From an uncultured Sphingomonadaceae bacterium (lineage in GTDB: Bacteria > Pseudomonadota > Alphaproteobacteria > Sphingomonadales > Sphingomonadaceae), in the NCBI GenBank assembly GCA_947495985.1, contig CANMBD010000001.1:1702935-1766934 (forward strand): a stretch of DNA of 64,000 bases, in the 5' to 3' direction. The notes below the pieces were generated by a model. It made no database searches. It was not told where the DNA came from and saw only the letters and a program-made list of their open reading frames with translations. Positions 24,452 to 33,194 of this stretch are shown here, piece by piece. Within the stretch, counting starts at the first letter, position 1, and each line of letters begins with the position of its first letter. The translations under genes were made by a program, and so were the position numbers.

Positions 24452-25357
24452 TCAAGCTAAATTAGCGGTGAATTCCGCGACCAAACTGGCAAAGCCGGCC
24501 GGATCTTCCAGTTCGGGGAAATGACCTACATGCCCTAAGGTCACGACCCTGGCTGATCGCGCTAGGCTTTTGGAAGAAGCCTTGTTCGTGTCTGCGTGAG
24601 AAGCATCTTGTTCGCCCCAGATCACCAGGGTCGCTTGTTCGGGAACGCCAAAAGGTGCCTTTTCTCCAACCAGATAGTTTTGAAACATGGTTGGCAACGC
24701 GAAAGTTGCGCCGCGATCGAACGCGTGGGCCGTACAGGTGCAGAAATGCTCAACTGCCGGTCCTTTAGCCATACTAAGCTCATACCAGACAGGCGCGCGG
24801 GGTTTCATCATTCTCGGGAAAATTAGCTGACCCACAAAAGGTGTGGAGATTAGACCCTTGGGGTCGCGCCGCTTCCTCCATTTGAGCTCTTCTTGCCAAG
24901 ACGGCGCTTGGAGAATGATCAAGCGGCTGCACAGTTCGGTGTAGCGATTGGCGATATCCACCGCCGCATAAGAGGCGCCGCAGGAGAAGGCGAGGATCGA
25001 TTGTTCTCCTGCGACCGACCGCAGAAATCTCGCGATCACATCGTTCGTCTTCTGGAAGCTGAAACTGTAGGAAGGTTTTGGTACAGAGAACCCGTTCCCA
25101 GGCGTTTCGAAGGCGATGATAGTGTATGACGCTGAAAGTGTGGCGATAAGCTCATCATAGACTTCGAGCGTGGCGGGGCCATCGCACAGGAAAACAATGG
25201 GAGGCCCCTTGCCTGCCTTACGGTATCGAATGAAGCAGTCATCATCCTCGTAGAAGGCAAGATGATCGCACGATACGGAAGAGGGACCGCAGCGTATGCG
25301 TTCGATGCGAGCGCGCCAGTTCCACTTTTCCGTTTGCGCAGCGAGACGGTTCATCAT
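24452..25357 (-). CDS. Alpha/beta hydrolase with variant nucleophile elbow
   Basis: 301 residues from ATG 25357, with GGGGAGAGG 5 nt upstream. Typical core: PIVFLCDGPATLEVYDELI, FETPGNGFS, the elbow LAFSCGASYAA, the acid in VIWGEQDASHAD and the His in LGHVGHFPELED. The elbow reads A-F-S-C-G in place of G-x-S-x-G, still with Ser and final Gly, so activity is likely. The residues before the core (about 1-50) are unusual in length. It follows the thioesterase gene by 19 bp; the pair may process an acyl-CoA or ester, under the divergent LysR regulator. Confidence 0.82.
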   Translation of the reverse strand: MMNRLAAQTEKWNWRARIERIRCGPSSVSCDHLAFYEDDDCFIRYRKAGKGPPIVFLCDGPATLEVYDELIATLSASYTIIAFETPGNGFSVPKPSYSFSFQKTNDVIARFLRSVAGEQSILAFSCGASYAAVDIANRYTELCSRLIILQAPSWQEELKWRKRRDPKGLISTPFVGQLIFPRMMKPRAPVWYELSMAKGPAVEHFCTCTAHAFDRGATFALPTMFQNYLVGEKAPFGVPEQATLVIWGEQDASHADTNKASSKSLARSARVVTLGHVGHFPELEDPAGFASLVAEFTANLA

Positions 25358-25376
25358 GATAGCCTCTCCCCGCGAG

Positions 25377-26120
25377 CTAGCCAAACGGCGTAAGAGCGAC
25401 AGACATCATAACCTGTCCAAACGGGCCGTTTCGATCAAACAGAGTCCCTGAGCCCAGACCGATCCCGTTGGGCATCCATGTCGTGCTCGGTCTAATGCCG
25501 ATATCGGGACCTTCGGGGAAATGCGTGATTGCAAGCTGAAGATTGACATTGGGATCGGCGAGCTTGGGCTGAGACGGTCGTCCGATCCCGTGCGTCCAGT
25601 CGGCAGGACCAAGGATTCGAGCGAGCGGCTTTACACCTTCAACGATATCGTCTGTGTAGCGGAACCAAGCGATGCCGTCCTCGGATCTGCGCGTTTCGAA
25701 ATTGTCCATCATCCAGGAGTCTCCATGAGGCGCGGAGCGCTTGGGAAGAACTGGAAGGACGCTTGGATCCAGTGGCTGCGGCGCCGGTGGTTCAACCGAA
25801 CCGATCTCTGTTGGCGTGATAAAGACGACGGAAGCGCGCGCAGAAACCTTGCCATCATCGATGACAGTTCCGGAAAGCACACTGACGCGGCGGCCTTTGC
25901 GGATCACCTCGCATGTGGTCAGCAGCGGCCCCGAGCCGGTCGGTCGTAGAAACTCTACCGACACCGAGGCGGGAAAGCCGAGACCTTGTTTCTCAGCCTC
26001 CGTTTCCAGCTCATGGACCAATAGTCCAGCGACTGCGCCGCCTTGGAGCCCGTTAAAGGGCCCCATCGCTGATGGCATGCTTTCCCATGCATCATCTTCA
26101 TGTTTTACAAATGTCGGCAT
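25377..26120 (-). CDS. Acyl-CoA thioesterase-like double hotdog protein
   Basis: 247 residues. The N-terminal hotdog half has GPFNGLQGGAVAGLLVHEL and SVEFLRPTGSGPLLTTCEVIRKGRRVSVL, typical of the TesB-like thioesterase superfamily. The C-terminal half (DWTHGIGRPSQPKLADPNVNLQLAITHFPEG ... TLFDRNGPFGQVMMSVALTPF) matches the second hotdog with the LFD-x-x-GP pattern. It would hydrolyse an acyl-CoA. It is divergent from the LysR gene by 94 bp and leads the hydrolase gene. Confidence 0.8.
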   Translation of the reverse strand: MPTFVKHEDDAWESMPSAMGPFNGLQGGAVAGLLVHELETEAEKQGLGFPASVSVEFLRPTGSGPLLTTCEVIRKGRRVSVLSGTVIDDGKVSARASVVFITPTEIGSVEPPAPQPLDPSVLPVLPKRSAPHGDSWMMDNFETRRSEDGIAWFRYTDDIVEGVKPLARILGPADWTHGIGRPSQPKLADPNVNLQLAITHFPEGPDIGIRPSTTWMPNGIGLGSGTLFDRNGPFGQVMMSVALTPFG

Positions 26121-26214
26121 ATTATCTAAACTCCGTTGAGGTGACTATCAATATGGGATAACTGGTGAATTGCGTTAGTGAGTTCCCCTCAAGACCAGTG
26201 AAGGATATTCATTG

Positions 26215-27117
26215 ATGAGGAAGGTCGACCTCCCTTCCATACCCGCTTTGCAAGCGTTCGAGCGCGCAGCGGCACGCTCTTCCTTTGCTGATGCAGCGCG
26301 CGATCTGGGCCGGACGCCTTCTGCTGTTTCGCACGCAATCAAAGACATGGAGCAGCGTCTCGGAGTCACCTTGTTCGAGCGCGTCGGACGAACGGTCAGG
26401 GTCACCGAAGCTGGCACAGTCTACCTCAATGCGGTCCAGACTGCGCTTTCAGGCCTCGGCGTGGCGACGCAGCGCCTGACCCGGAGCGAGGATCGCAATG
26501 TGATCCGGATCAGCGCGCTTCCTTTCTTTACCAGCGCCATACTCCTACCCACTCTAGGGCAATTCGAGGCGAAGCACCCGAACTATGACCTGCGGATCGA
26601 GACCACCAATGCGTACGCTGACGTGTTGAATGGCGACTTCGATATCGCTCTTCGCTTCGGTGAGGAGCATAGCGAGGATCTGGTCTGCAAACCGCTGATT
26701 GCGATTTGCGGCCAGCCCATTGCAGCACCAGCCTATCTTCATTCGGCCCCTCCGCTCAATAGGCCTGCTGATTTGCAAAAGCATACGCTGATCCATGTCC
26801 GGGCCAATGAGCAGGCATGGGACGAATGGTGTCGCGCACAAGGAAGCGATCAGCTTGAGGCGACCAGAAATCTGACATTTGATTCCATCTTGGGTGCCTT
26901 GGACGCGGTGTCAAAAGGACTTGGGATTGCGCTCGGAATGCACCCTTTGATCAACGCCTATCATGGATATGGCCAGGATTTTGTTCCGGTTCTAGTGCCA
27001 GCAAAAGACTGGGTGATAAGTTACAACTTTGTCTGCCAGCGGGTTGCGCTTGAGGATCGCAAGATTCAGGCGACGTTGAAATGGCTGGAGCGGTCGCTCG
27101 CAGGCATTTCAGAGTGA
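26215..27117 (+). CDS. LysR-family regulator, GcvA-like
   Basis: 300 residues from ATG 26215, with AAGGAT upstream. The winged HTH is at about 10-65 (SFADAARDLGRTPSAVSHAIKDMEQRLGVTLFERVGRTVRVTEAG). The substrate-binding domain (about 90-295) resembles GcvA/AmpR types (FDIALRFGEEHSEDLVCKPL; LTFDSILGALDAVSKGLGIALG). It is divergent from the thioesterase-hydrolase pair, which it probably regulates. The effector is unknown. Confidence 0.92.
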   Translation: MRKVDLPSIPALQAFERAAARSSFADAARDLGRTPSAVSHAIKDMEQRLGVTLFERVGRTVRVTEAGTVYLNAVQTALSGLGVATQRLTRSEDRNVIRISALPFFTSAILLPTLGQFEAKHPNYDLRIETTNAYADVLNGDFDIALRFGEEHSEDLVCKPLIAICGQPIAAPAYLHSAPPLNRPADLQKHTLIHVRANEQAWDEWCRAQGSDQLEATRNLTFDSILGALDAVSKGLGIALGMHPLINAYHGYGQDFVPVLVPAKDWVISYNFVCQRVALEDRKIQATLKWLERSLAGISE

Positions 27118-27207
27118 GAGCCAGCAAAAGACAGGCAATTAGGTTGCTATTCGATAGTCCGCATTTCGGCTGCCAAGGCCAGAAAGCAGACCGACCGCTT
27201 CCGGCCA

Positions 27208-28830
27208 GTGAGTGAAGCAAAATCAAAAAAGCGTTGTGCCATCTACACCCGTAAATCGACCGAAGATGGTCTGGAGCAGGACTTTAACAGTCTGGATGCC
27301 CAGCGAGAGGCATGTGCAGCCTATATATTGAGCCAAAGCAGCGAAGGCTGGGAGGCTGTTCCTGAACTTTATGATGATGGCGGCTGGTCCGGCGGCAATA
27401 TGGATCGCCCTGCCCTCAAGCAGCTGTTGGATGATGTGAAAGCGGGAAGGGTCGATGTCATCGTTGTCTACAAGGTTGATCGGCTGACACGCAGTCTTGC
27501 TGACTTTGCCAAGATCGTTGAAATCTTGGATGAGAATGAAGCCAGCTTCGTCAGCGTCACCCAGTCATTCAATACTACGACCAGCATGGGGCGTCTTACA
27601 CTGACTGTTCTACTATCATTCGCTCAGTTTGAACGTGAAGTCACAGGTGAACGGATCAGGGACAAAGTTGCCGCCTCCAAGAAGAAGGGCTTGTGGATGG
27701 GAGGTGGTGTGTCCTTCGGATACGATGTTGTCGATCGCCAGCTAGTGATCAATCAATCCGAAGCAGAAACGGTAAAGCAATTGTTTGAGCGATATGCTCA
27801 GGTCAAATCCGTACCCCAACTAGTGGATGAACTGGCCGCTCAAGGCATCAAAACTAGAGAACGGAAATGGAAAACCGGGAAAACTATCGGCGGCATATAC
27901 TTCAAGACTGGCACGCTGACCCATCTCCTTCAGAATCCTGTCTATATTGGCAAGATGAGACATAAGGATGAGACCTATGAGGGTGTTCACCAATCCATAA
28001 TCTGGCAAGAGCTGTTTGATCAGGTCCAGTCAATCTTTCACACCAACCGCAAAGACCATGCCCTGGGTAAGAAAAGCCGCAATCCCAGTTTGTTGACTGG
28101 CATGATCACGGATCCGGACGGAAAGCCGATGACGCCAGCCCATGCGACCAAGGGATCAAAGCGATATCGTTATTATGTCACCCGAACTCAGCCTGGAGAC
28201 AAATCGACCATATGGCGGATGCCAGCTGGCGAGATTGAAAGGCTGGTTGTTGATACAATTGCGAGGCATCTGGTGACATGCAGCTTTTCAGGGACAGGTG
28301 ATGCACGAGCAACGGAAGTCCAGATTAATCTGGATCGCCAAACATCAATCTATCTACCCGCGATGCCTATCGCCAAACAACGCGAATTATTGCTCAACTG
28401 TAAAACACACGTTGCTATAAACGCCGGAACAATCAAAATTAAATTCACGCCTCCAAATCAGGATCAACCAATCAATCTTTCGGTCGGAGCTAAACTGGTC
28501 AGCAGAGGGTCAGAGGTAAAATTGGCAATTGCACCGGACGATGGATCAATCAAGCGCGAGCCAGATCCAGTATTGCTCAGACTGGTTGCTCATGCATTTG
28601 CAGCTCAGGACCTGTTAGTTCGAGGAATCCCTTCACCAATGGTCAATCACTACAAGCAACGGCATTTGCAGCAGCTGGTGAGATTAAGCTTCATGGCCCC
28701 TGATATTATCTCTGCGATAGTTGATGGAACACAGCCTCCTGATCTCACAGGACGCAAGATCATGCGTATCAACAAAATCCCACTAGACTGGGCTGGCCAG
28801 CGTGAAATGTTGGGGTTCGCTTCAGCTTAA
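27208..28830 (+). CDS. Large serine recombinase
   Basis: 540 residues from GTG 27208. The resolvase domain (about 8-155) has the catalytic Ser in AIYTRKSTEDG and the VYKVDRLTRSLADF motif. A recombinase domain follows (about 170-270: KVAASKKKGLWMGGGVSFGYDVV). The C-terminal part has the PMTPAHATKGSKRYRYYV segment of this alphaproteobacterial group but lacks zinc-ribbon cysteines. It catalyses site-specific integration or excision. It ends about 200 bp from the 3' end of tRNA-Phe, with no other phage gene near it, so it may be a remnant or a mark of an island edge. Confidence 0.93.
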   Translation: MSEAKSKKRCAIYTRKSTEDGLEQDFNSLDAQREACAAYILSQSSEGWEAVPELYDDGGWSGGNMDRPALKQLLDDVKAGRVDVIVVYKVDRLTRSLADFAKIVEILDENEASFVSVTQSFNTTTSMGRLTLTVLLSFAQFEREVTGERIRDKVAASKKKGLWMGGGVSFGYDVVDRQLVINQSEAETVKQLFERYAQVKSVPQLVDELAAQGIKTRERKWKTGKTIGGIYFKTGTLTHLLQNPVYIGKMRHKDETYEGVHQSIIWQELFDQVQSIFHTNRKDHALGKKSRNPSLLTGMITDPDGKPMTPAHATKGSKRYRYYVTRTQPGDKSTIWRMPAGEIERLVVDTIARHLVTCSFSGTGDARATEVQINLDRQTSIYLPAMPIAKQRELLLNCKTHVAINAGTIKIKFTPPNQDQPINLSVGAKLVSRGSEVKLAIAPDDGSIKREPDPVLLRLVAHAFAAQDLLVRGIPSPMVNHYKQRHLQQLVRLSFMAPDIISAIVDGTQPPDLTGRKIMRINKIPLDWAGQREMLGFASA

Positions 28831-29032
28831 AAATTCCCCAATTCCGCAAGTGCATCTGGACTCCAATATTTGGGCCATCGAGACACTTGGCCATATTGTA
28901 CCCATATCGCGGTCGCCAAATGGTCTCTGGCGACAACTCCAAAGTCTCGCCACCTGCTAACTAACCGAAAAATAGGGACAAAATCTGTATTTTGCTTACC
29001 AAGTGCGAGATCTTGAATTTTAAGAAAAAAAG

Positions 29033-29108
29033 TGGTGCCCGAAGGCGGATTCGAACCACCGACACAGCGATTTTCAGTCGCTTGCTCTACCAACTGAGCT
29101 ATTCGGGC
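29033..29108 (-). tRNA. tRNA-Phe (GAA)
   Basis: 76 nt with encoded CCA. The acceptor stem is GCCCGAA / TTCGGGC, the D arm GCTC-AGTTGGTA-GAGC, the anticodon stem AGCGA / TCGCT with loop CTGAAAA (anticodon GAA), and the T arm GGTGG-TTCGAAT-CCGCC. It lies downstream of yacG on the same strand. A serine recombinase gene ends close to its 3' end. Confidence 0.97.
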
Positions 29109-29206
29109 AACGGGCGGGATGTTGTTCCCGCCGAATTGGAAGCGTCGCTATAGTCGGGGCTTGCATGGCTTGTCCACCCCAAAAATGGCGGTTTTATTGC
29201 ACTGGT

Positions 29207-29410
29207 TCAGGACTCTCCATCACGGCCTGATTCTCCTGCGAAATGATCGGCCAGTTGATCGGGTGAAACCGGCGGTCCCGGGACTTTATACCCCTCGCCC
29301 AACCATTGGAGCAAATCGCGATCTTTGCAGCCTGCACTACAGAACGGCGCGAAATCCGCCGACTTCGGCTTGCGGCATACCGGGCATTTTGATACCTTTG
29401 CGCCAGCCAC
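29207..29410 (-). CDS. yacG: YacG-type DNA gyrase inhibitor zinc protein
   Basis: 67 residues, the usual length. A four-cysteine zinc site is formed by CPVCRKP and CSAGCKDRDLLQWL, the hallmark of the DUF329/YacG family. In E. coli YacG binds GyrB and inhibits gyrase. It lies 3 bp after the NSS transporter stop and 98 bp before tRNA-Phe. Confidence 0.9.
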   Translation of the reverse strand: MAGAKVSKCPVCRKPKSADFAPFCSAGCKDRDLLQWLGEGYKVPGPPVSPDQLADHFAGESGRDGES

Positions 29411-29413
29411 TGC

Positions 29414-30847
29414 CTATCCTTGACCGACCAGGTTCGGAAACACCGCGAAGACAAAAATCAGCAGCACGCCGATCGGCGCCAACCACGCCACCAGGAAACG
29501 ATAGATTCCGAACAGGGAACCTTCCAGTCCTGTTTCCGCCTCAACCAGCTTCTTGTCCGCACGCCAGCCGATGAATACGGCCGTCAGAAAGGCCGTCGTC
29601 GGCAGCAATATTTTGGAAACAAGGTCATCAATCGTATCGAAAATATTCTTTTCTTCGAACATCGGCCAGAAACCAAGCAACCGGACATCACTCCAGACAT
29701 TGAGAGACAGTGCACAGGCCACGCCGATAAGGAATACAAATCCGCCAAATAGCCAAGCCGTGGTGGCGCGGCTCCATTCAAATCTGCGCATCGCCCAGGC
29801 GACCACGCCTTCCAGCAGGGAAATCGAACTGGTCAGGGCAGCAAAAAAGATCAGGACAAAGAATAACAGTCCGACCAAAGAACCGGCTGGCATGGTGTGG
29901 AAAGCAATCGGTAGTGATTGGAAAACGAGCGTCGGCCCAGCGGCGGCATCCAAGCCCACTGCAAATACAATAGGGAAGATCATCAAGCCCGCGAGCAGGG
30001 CAACGCCGGTATCTGCAAAGGCAATCATACCGGCGGTCGGGGCCAGCCTGGTTTCCTTGGACACGTATCCGCCGTAGGTGATCAGGGCTGCAGACGCGAC
30101 ACTCATCGAGAACAGGGCCTGTCCGAGCGCGTCGTTGATAACGGAGGGTGTCAGTTTGCTGAAATCCGGGGTAAACAGAAAGGCCAGGGCTTTGGCAAAT
30201 TCACCAGTAAAGGCACCATAAAGCGTGATCAGCACCAACAGAACGAAAAATGTCGGCATCAAATAAGTTGCCGCTTTTTCAATTCCATCCGTGACGCCGC
30301 GTGCAACGATCCAGATCGTCAATATCATGAACAGAGTATGCATACCCAGCAGCAGCGGGATATTTCCGAAAAGGTCGGTCATTCTGCCCGGTATGGACTC
30401 TGGATTTTCAGATGCGAGCGCGCCGGCAAACGGGTCGCCGGAAAAGAGCGCGCCGAGAAAGTCGCCGCCCATCACCCCGACATAATAGAGCACCCAACCC
30501 GCTACGACGCTGTAAAAAGTCAGGATCAGAAAAGCGCTGAGTATTCCAATACCACCGAACACGCCCCAGTTTTTGCTGACATTCGAATCTTCCGCGACTT
30601 TGACCACACTATGAAAGGCATCGCTACGTCCATGGCGACCGATCAATATCTCGGAGAGCACCATCGGCAGGCCGATCAAAACAATGCATCCGATGTAGAC
30701 GAGCACAAAGGCACCGCCGCCATTTTCCCCCGCAAGCGTAGGAAACCGCCAGATGTTGCCGAGGCCGACTGCTGCACCGACCGCCGCGAGCACAAAGGCC
30801 CATCTCGACGACCAGCCTTCTCCACCCGGTGCTGCTGATCCTGCCAT
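29414..30847 (-). CDS. Sodium-dependent neurotransmitter:sodium symporter (NSS) family transporter
   Basis: 477 residues with about 11-12 TM helices. The N-terminal signature SSRWAFVLAAVGAAVGLGNIWRFP holds the unwound TM1 sodium/substrate site, and the FSMSVASAALITYGGY segment matches TM6. Bacterial members (LeuT/MhsT type) import amino acids with sodium. It lies between the HIT gene (58 bp upstream) and yacG (3 bp downstream). The substrate cannot be told from sequence. Confidence 0.92.
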   Translation of the reverse strand: MAGSAAPGGEGWSSRWAFVLAAVGAAVGLGNIWRFPTLAGENGGGAFVLVYIGCIVLIGLPMVLSEILIGRHGRSDAFHSVVKVAEDSNVSKNWGVFGGIGILSAFLILTFYSVVAGWVLYYVGVMGGDFLGALFSGDPFAGALASENPESIPGRMTDLFGNIPLLLGMHTLFMILTIWIVARGVTDGIEKAATYLMPTFFVLLVLITLYGAFTGEFAKALAFLFTPDFSKLTPSVINDALGQALFSMSVASAALITYGGYVSKETRLAPTAGMIAFADTGVALLAGLMIFPIVFAVGLDAAAGPTLVFQSLPIAFHTMPAGSLVGLLFFVLIFFAALTSSISLLEGVVAWAMRRFEWSRATTAWLFGGFVFLIGVACALSLNVWSDVRLLGFWPMFEEKNIFDTIDDLVSKILLPTTAFLTAVFIGWRADKKLVEAETGLEGSLFGIYRFLVAWLAPIGVLLIFVFAVFPNLVGQG

Positions 30848-30905
30848 ATCCGAAACTCCCCTAAATACTCTGTGCGCTGTTTAAGCGGCTTGGTTTCTCT
30901 TGTGT

Positions 30906-31286
30906 CTAGCGTCTCATCAACATCGGGCCAAGTGGTTTTCCGGCGAATAAATGCACATGGAGATGTGGCACTTCCTGATGCCCGTCATGTCCGATATTGG
31001 CGAGCAGCCTATAGCCCGGCTCGACCATCCCGGCTTCCCGGGCGACATGACCGACACCGCGGACAAAGCCCGCGATTTCCGCCTCACTGGCCTTTGCTGA
31101 GAAATCATCCCAACTGACATATTTGCCCTTTGGAATTACCAAAATGTGATGCGGCGCCTGTGGATTGATATCGTGAAAAGCGAGCACATGGTCATCCTCG
31201 TAAACCGTCCTGTTGGGTATCTCCCCGCGCAGGATTTTGGCAAAAATATTGTCGTCGTCATAAGGCTCGGTTGCATCAATCGCCAT
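30906..31286 (-). CDS. HIT-family (HINT) nucleotide hydrolase
   Basis: 126 residues of a single HIT domain. The start is typical (DDDNIFAKILRGEIPNRTVYEDDHVLAFHDI), APHHILVIPK follows, and the histidine triad is HLHVHLFAG near residue 107. HINT proteins hydrolyse purine phosphoramidates such as AMP-NH2. It starts 3 bp after hisE, an arrangement common in alphaproteobacteria, so it is co-transcribed with hisE. Confidence 0.93.
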   Translation of the reverse strand: MAIDATEPYDDDNIFAKILRGEIPNRTVYEDDHVLAFHDINPQAPHHILVIPKGKYVSWDDFSAKASEAEIAGFVRGVGHVAREAGMVEPGYRLLANIGHDGHQEVPHLHVHLFAGKPLGPMLMRR

Positions 31287-31289
31287 GGA

Positions 31290-31607
31290 TCAATCCTTTC
31301 TTGAGGCTTTTTCAGCTATGCCAGACAGGCCTTCGCGGCGCGCCAGTTCGGCCAGCACATCATCAATGGACAAGTCCATATCGGCGAGCAACACCATCAG
31401 ATGAAATAGCACGTCGGCTGCTTCTCCTGTCATCTCCGCCTTGTCGTCCTGCACCGCTGCGATAACCGCTTCGACCGCTTCCTCGCCCAGCTTTTCAGCC
31501 ATTTTGGCACGGCCTTTTGCGTGTAGGCTGGCAACATAGCTACTTGCCGGATCAGCATCGCGGCGCTGGCGAATGGTGGCTTCCAGCTTTTGCAAAATAT
31601 CAGTCAT
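31290..31607 (-). CDS. hisE: Phosphoribosyl-ATP pyrophosphohydrolase
   Basis: 105 residues, the normal length for a stand-alone HisE. The MazG-like helical motifs with acidic metal ligands are clear (KLGEEAVEAVIAA ... GEAADVLFHLMVLLAD). It catalyses the second step of histidine biosynthesis. In related genomes it follows hisF directly; here two PEP-CTERM genes lie between them. It is followed by the HIT gene. Confidence 0.95.
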   Translation of the reverse strand: MTDILQKLEATIRQRRDADPASSYVASLHAKGRAKMAEKLGEEAVEAVIAAVQDDKAEMTGEAADVLFHLMVLLADMDLSIDDVLAELARREGLSGIAEKASRKD

Positions 31608-31680
31608 GAGCGCTCGTTTGCGCGAGCAAGGGGACAGGCGTCAAGCCTTTGCAGCATGCCGACGCCGATTATCCAAAAGG

Positions 31681-31714
31681 AAAGGGCCGTCTAATCCCCC
31701 GATGACGGCCCTTT
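31681..31714 (-). terminator. Rho-independent terminator of the small PEP-CTERM gene
   Basis: 11-bp perfect arms (AAAGGGCCGTC / GACGGCCCTTT) with a 12-nt loop. On the minus strand it is followed by CCTTTTGG. It separates the PEP-CTERM gene from hisE. Confidence 0.75.
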
Positions 31715-31761
31715 CATGGCGCAGCGAGATCCAGGATCTGCGCGCCAATGGTGACGAACTG

Positions 31762-32043
31762 TTAAAACCTGTCGCGCCTTTTCCGCGCCGCGTAACGCCC
31801 TGCAACAAGGCCGGCAATGCCCAATGCCAGCATGAGTATATTGGATGGTTCCGGAATCTTTATGCCAGCTGATGAAGAACCGTTGGAAGAAGAACTGGTT
31901 GATAAAGTATCAGCAGAGCTGGTCAAACTCGTCGATGCCCCATGCTCGCCTTCGCCATCGATATACCCTAACGCTTCCGCGGGGCTGGCGGCCAAGATCA
32001 TTGCCGCCGCGCCAGCTAATATGATTAGTTTCGTCAATTTCAT
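31762..32043 (-). CDS. Small PEP-CTERM protein
   Basis: 93 residues from ATG 32043. The signal peptide (KLIILAGAAAMILAASPAEA) is followed by a short Ser/Thr-rich middle. The C-terminal sorting tail is IPEPSNILMLALGIAGLVAGRYAARKRRDRF read in parts: the PEP motif, then a TM helix, then Arg/Lys. Such proteins are exported and processed by an exosortase with the EPS system. No exosortase gene lies in this window. It has its own terminator. Confidence 0.85.
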   Translation of the reverse strand: MKLTKLIILAGAAAMILAASPAEALGYIDGEGEHGASTSLTSSADTLSTSSSSNGSSSAGIKIPEPSNILMLALGIAGLVAGRYAARKRRDRF

Positions 32044-32251
32044 ACTTGCCCCCGGGGTATGGCGGAAAATCAAAAACAGTTGATAGACAAGTTAAGCAAA
32101 TCTCCTGCCAAAAGCCCGGGATCTGCGGTAGCCAACTGTCTTAGTGGTTAACAGATTTTCGCCTATGCCAAAATTGTAAGTTAAACCGACATTAACCATC
32201 GCCGCAATTGTCTCATAATGGGACATGTGCCCAAGCTACATCAGAATCAAA

Positions 32252-32273
32252 AAGGAGGCTGCGCGGCCTCCTT
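32252..32273 (-). terminator. Rho-independent terminator of the Ser-rich PEP-CTERM gene
   Basis: AAGGAGGC / GCCTCCTT arms around a 6-nt loop. On the minus strand it runs directly into TTTTTGATTC. It lies 28 bp after the stop codon. Confidence 0.85.
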
Positions 32274-32300
32274 CCTGAAAGTCTATAGAGCTCGAAACGG

Positions 32301-33002
32301 TCAGTCCGGTTGCTTGTTCTTGCGTCGCCGCATCAAACGCCCGGCAGCGAGACCGCCAGCACCCAGCCCGAAAAGGATCATGATGCCCGGTTCCGGAACA
32401 GGTGTTCCACCGGTCGAACCGCCAGGATGCCCGCCCGTTGATCCGCCATAGCTGGAAGAACTGCTGCTGGACGAGCTGCTGGACGAAGAACTGCTGGAAC
32501 TTGAAGAACTGCTTGATCCGCCAAAGCTGGATGAGCCACCGGTTGAAGTAGACACGCCGCCGGTGGAGGTTGAAACACCGCCGGTTGAAGTTGATACTCC
32601 TCCCGTAGATGTCGAAACCCCGCCTGACGAAGTCGATATCGCACCCGAAGAGGTGGAGGTCGATCCGCCTGTCGATGTGCTGGAGAAATTACCGCTCGAA
32701 GTGGATGTCGAGCCACCGGTCGAACCAGAAGTGGTTCCGCCGGTTGAGGTCGACGTTGAACCGCCGCTGGTTGAAGAACCACCAGACGATGTCGAAGTCG
32801 ATCCGCCAGTGCTGGTCGAGCTGAAACTGCCAGAGCTGCCGCCAAAACCTGATGATCCGCCTTTGCCTCCGCTGGAGCCACCGCGTTTTCCACCCTGCGA
32901 TTGCGCGTCGCCAGACTGGATCGGATAAATGGCGTGCGCCGGAACGGCTGTTATAGCCAACGCTGATATTGTGCCAATCAATGCTGTACGAGTAATTGTC
33001 AT
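32301..33002 (-). CDS. Low-complexity Ser/Gly/Thr-rich PEP-CTERM protein
   Basis: 233 residues from ATG 33002. The signal peptide ends in AVPAHA. The middle (about 30-190) is almost only Gly, Ser and Thr, with four tandem 7-residue units VSTSTGG and a run of about 20 Ser. The tail is VPEPGIMILFGLGAGGLAAGR then basic residues, the PEP-CTERM signal. Codons differ between repeat units, so the repeat is kept at protein level. It is likely a surface or matrix protein. It sits between hisF and the second PEP-CTERM gene. Confidence 0.85.
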   Translation of the reverse strand: MTITRTALIGTISALAITAVPAHAIYPIQSGDAQSQGGKRGGSSGGKGGSSGFGGSSGSFSSTSTGGSTSTSSGGSSTSGGSTSTSTGGTTSGSTGGSTSTSSGNFSSTSTGGSTSTSSGAISTSSGGVSTSTGGVSTSTGGVSTSTGGVSTSTGGSSSFGGSSSSSSSSSSSSSSSSSSSSSSYGGSTGGHPGGSTGGTPVPEPGIMILFGLGAGGLAAGRLMRRRKNKQPD

Positions 33003-33194
33003 CTCATCCCTCACCTGCCCCATCCTCATTATCCGAGCGGGCTTTTCCGTTTCAAACAGACCATTGACTGCGATCAGCAGGCAAATGGTTTAAAAACCGT
33101 TAATGCGAAAACGAGATTAATATTTTGTAAAAATAGATGGTTAACAAAGTCTTTTTTCAGACTGTCTCAGTTTGAACCAACTTCAGACTATCTC

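Noticed and set aside
28827..29093. Minus-strand frame of 88 codons
   Set aside because: It runs through most of tRNA-Phe and has no family-like sequence.
29119..29574. Plus-strand frame opposite yacG
   Set aside because: The minus strand carries yacG with its four-cysteine site; the plus frame is rich in Pro, Arg and His as expected of a shadow.
32500..32700. Regular repeats that might be a CRISPR array
   Set aside because: The units are adjoining 21-bp coding repeats with no unique spacers and lie inside a PEP-CTERM gene.
32563..32928. Plus-strand frame rich in Val, Asp, Glu and Pro repeats
   Set aside because: It is the antisense of the Gly/Ser/Thr-repeat PEP-CTERM gene, which has a signal peptide, sorting tail and terminator on the minus strand.
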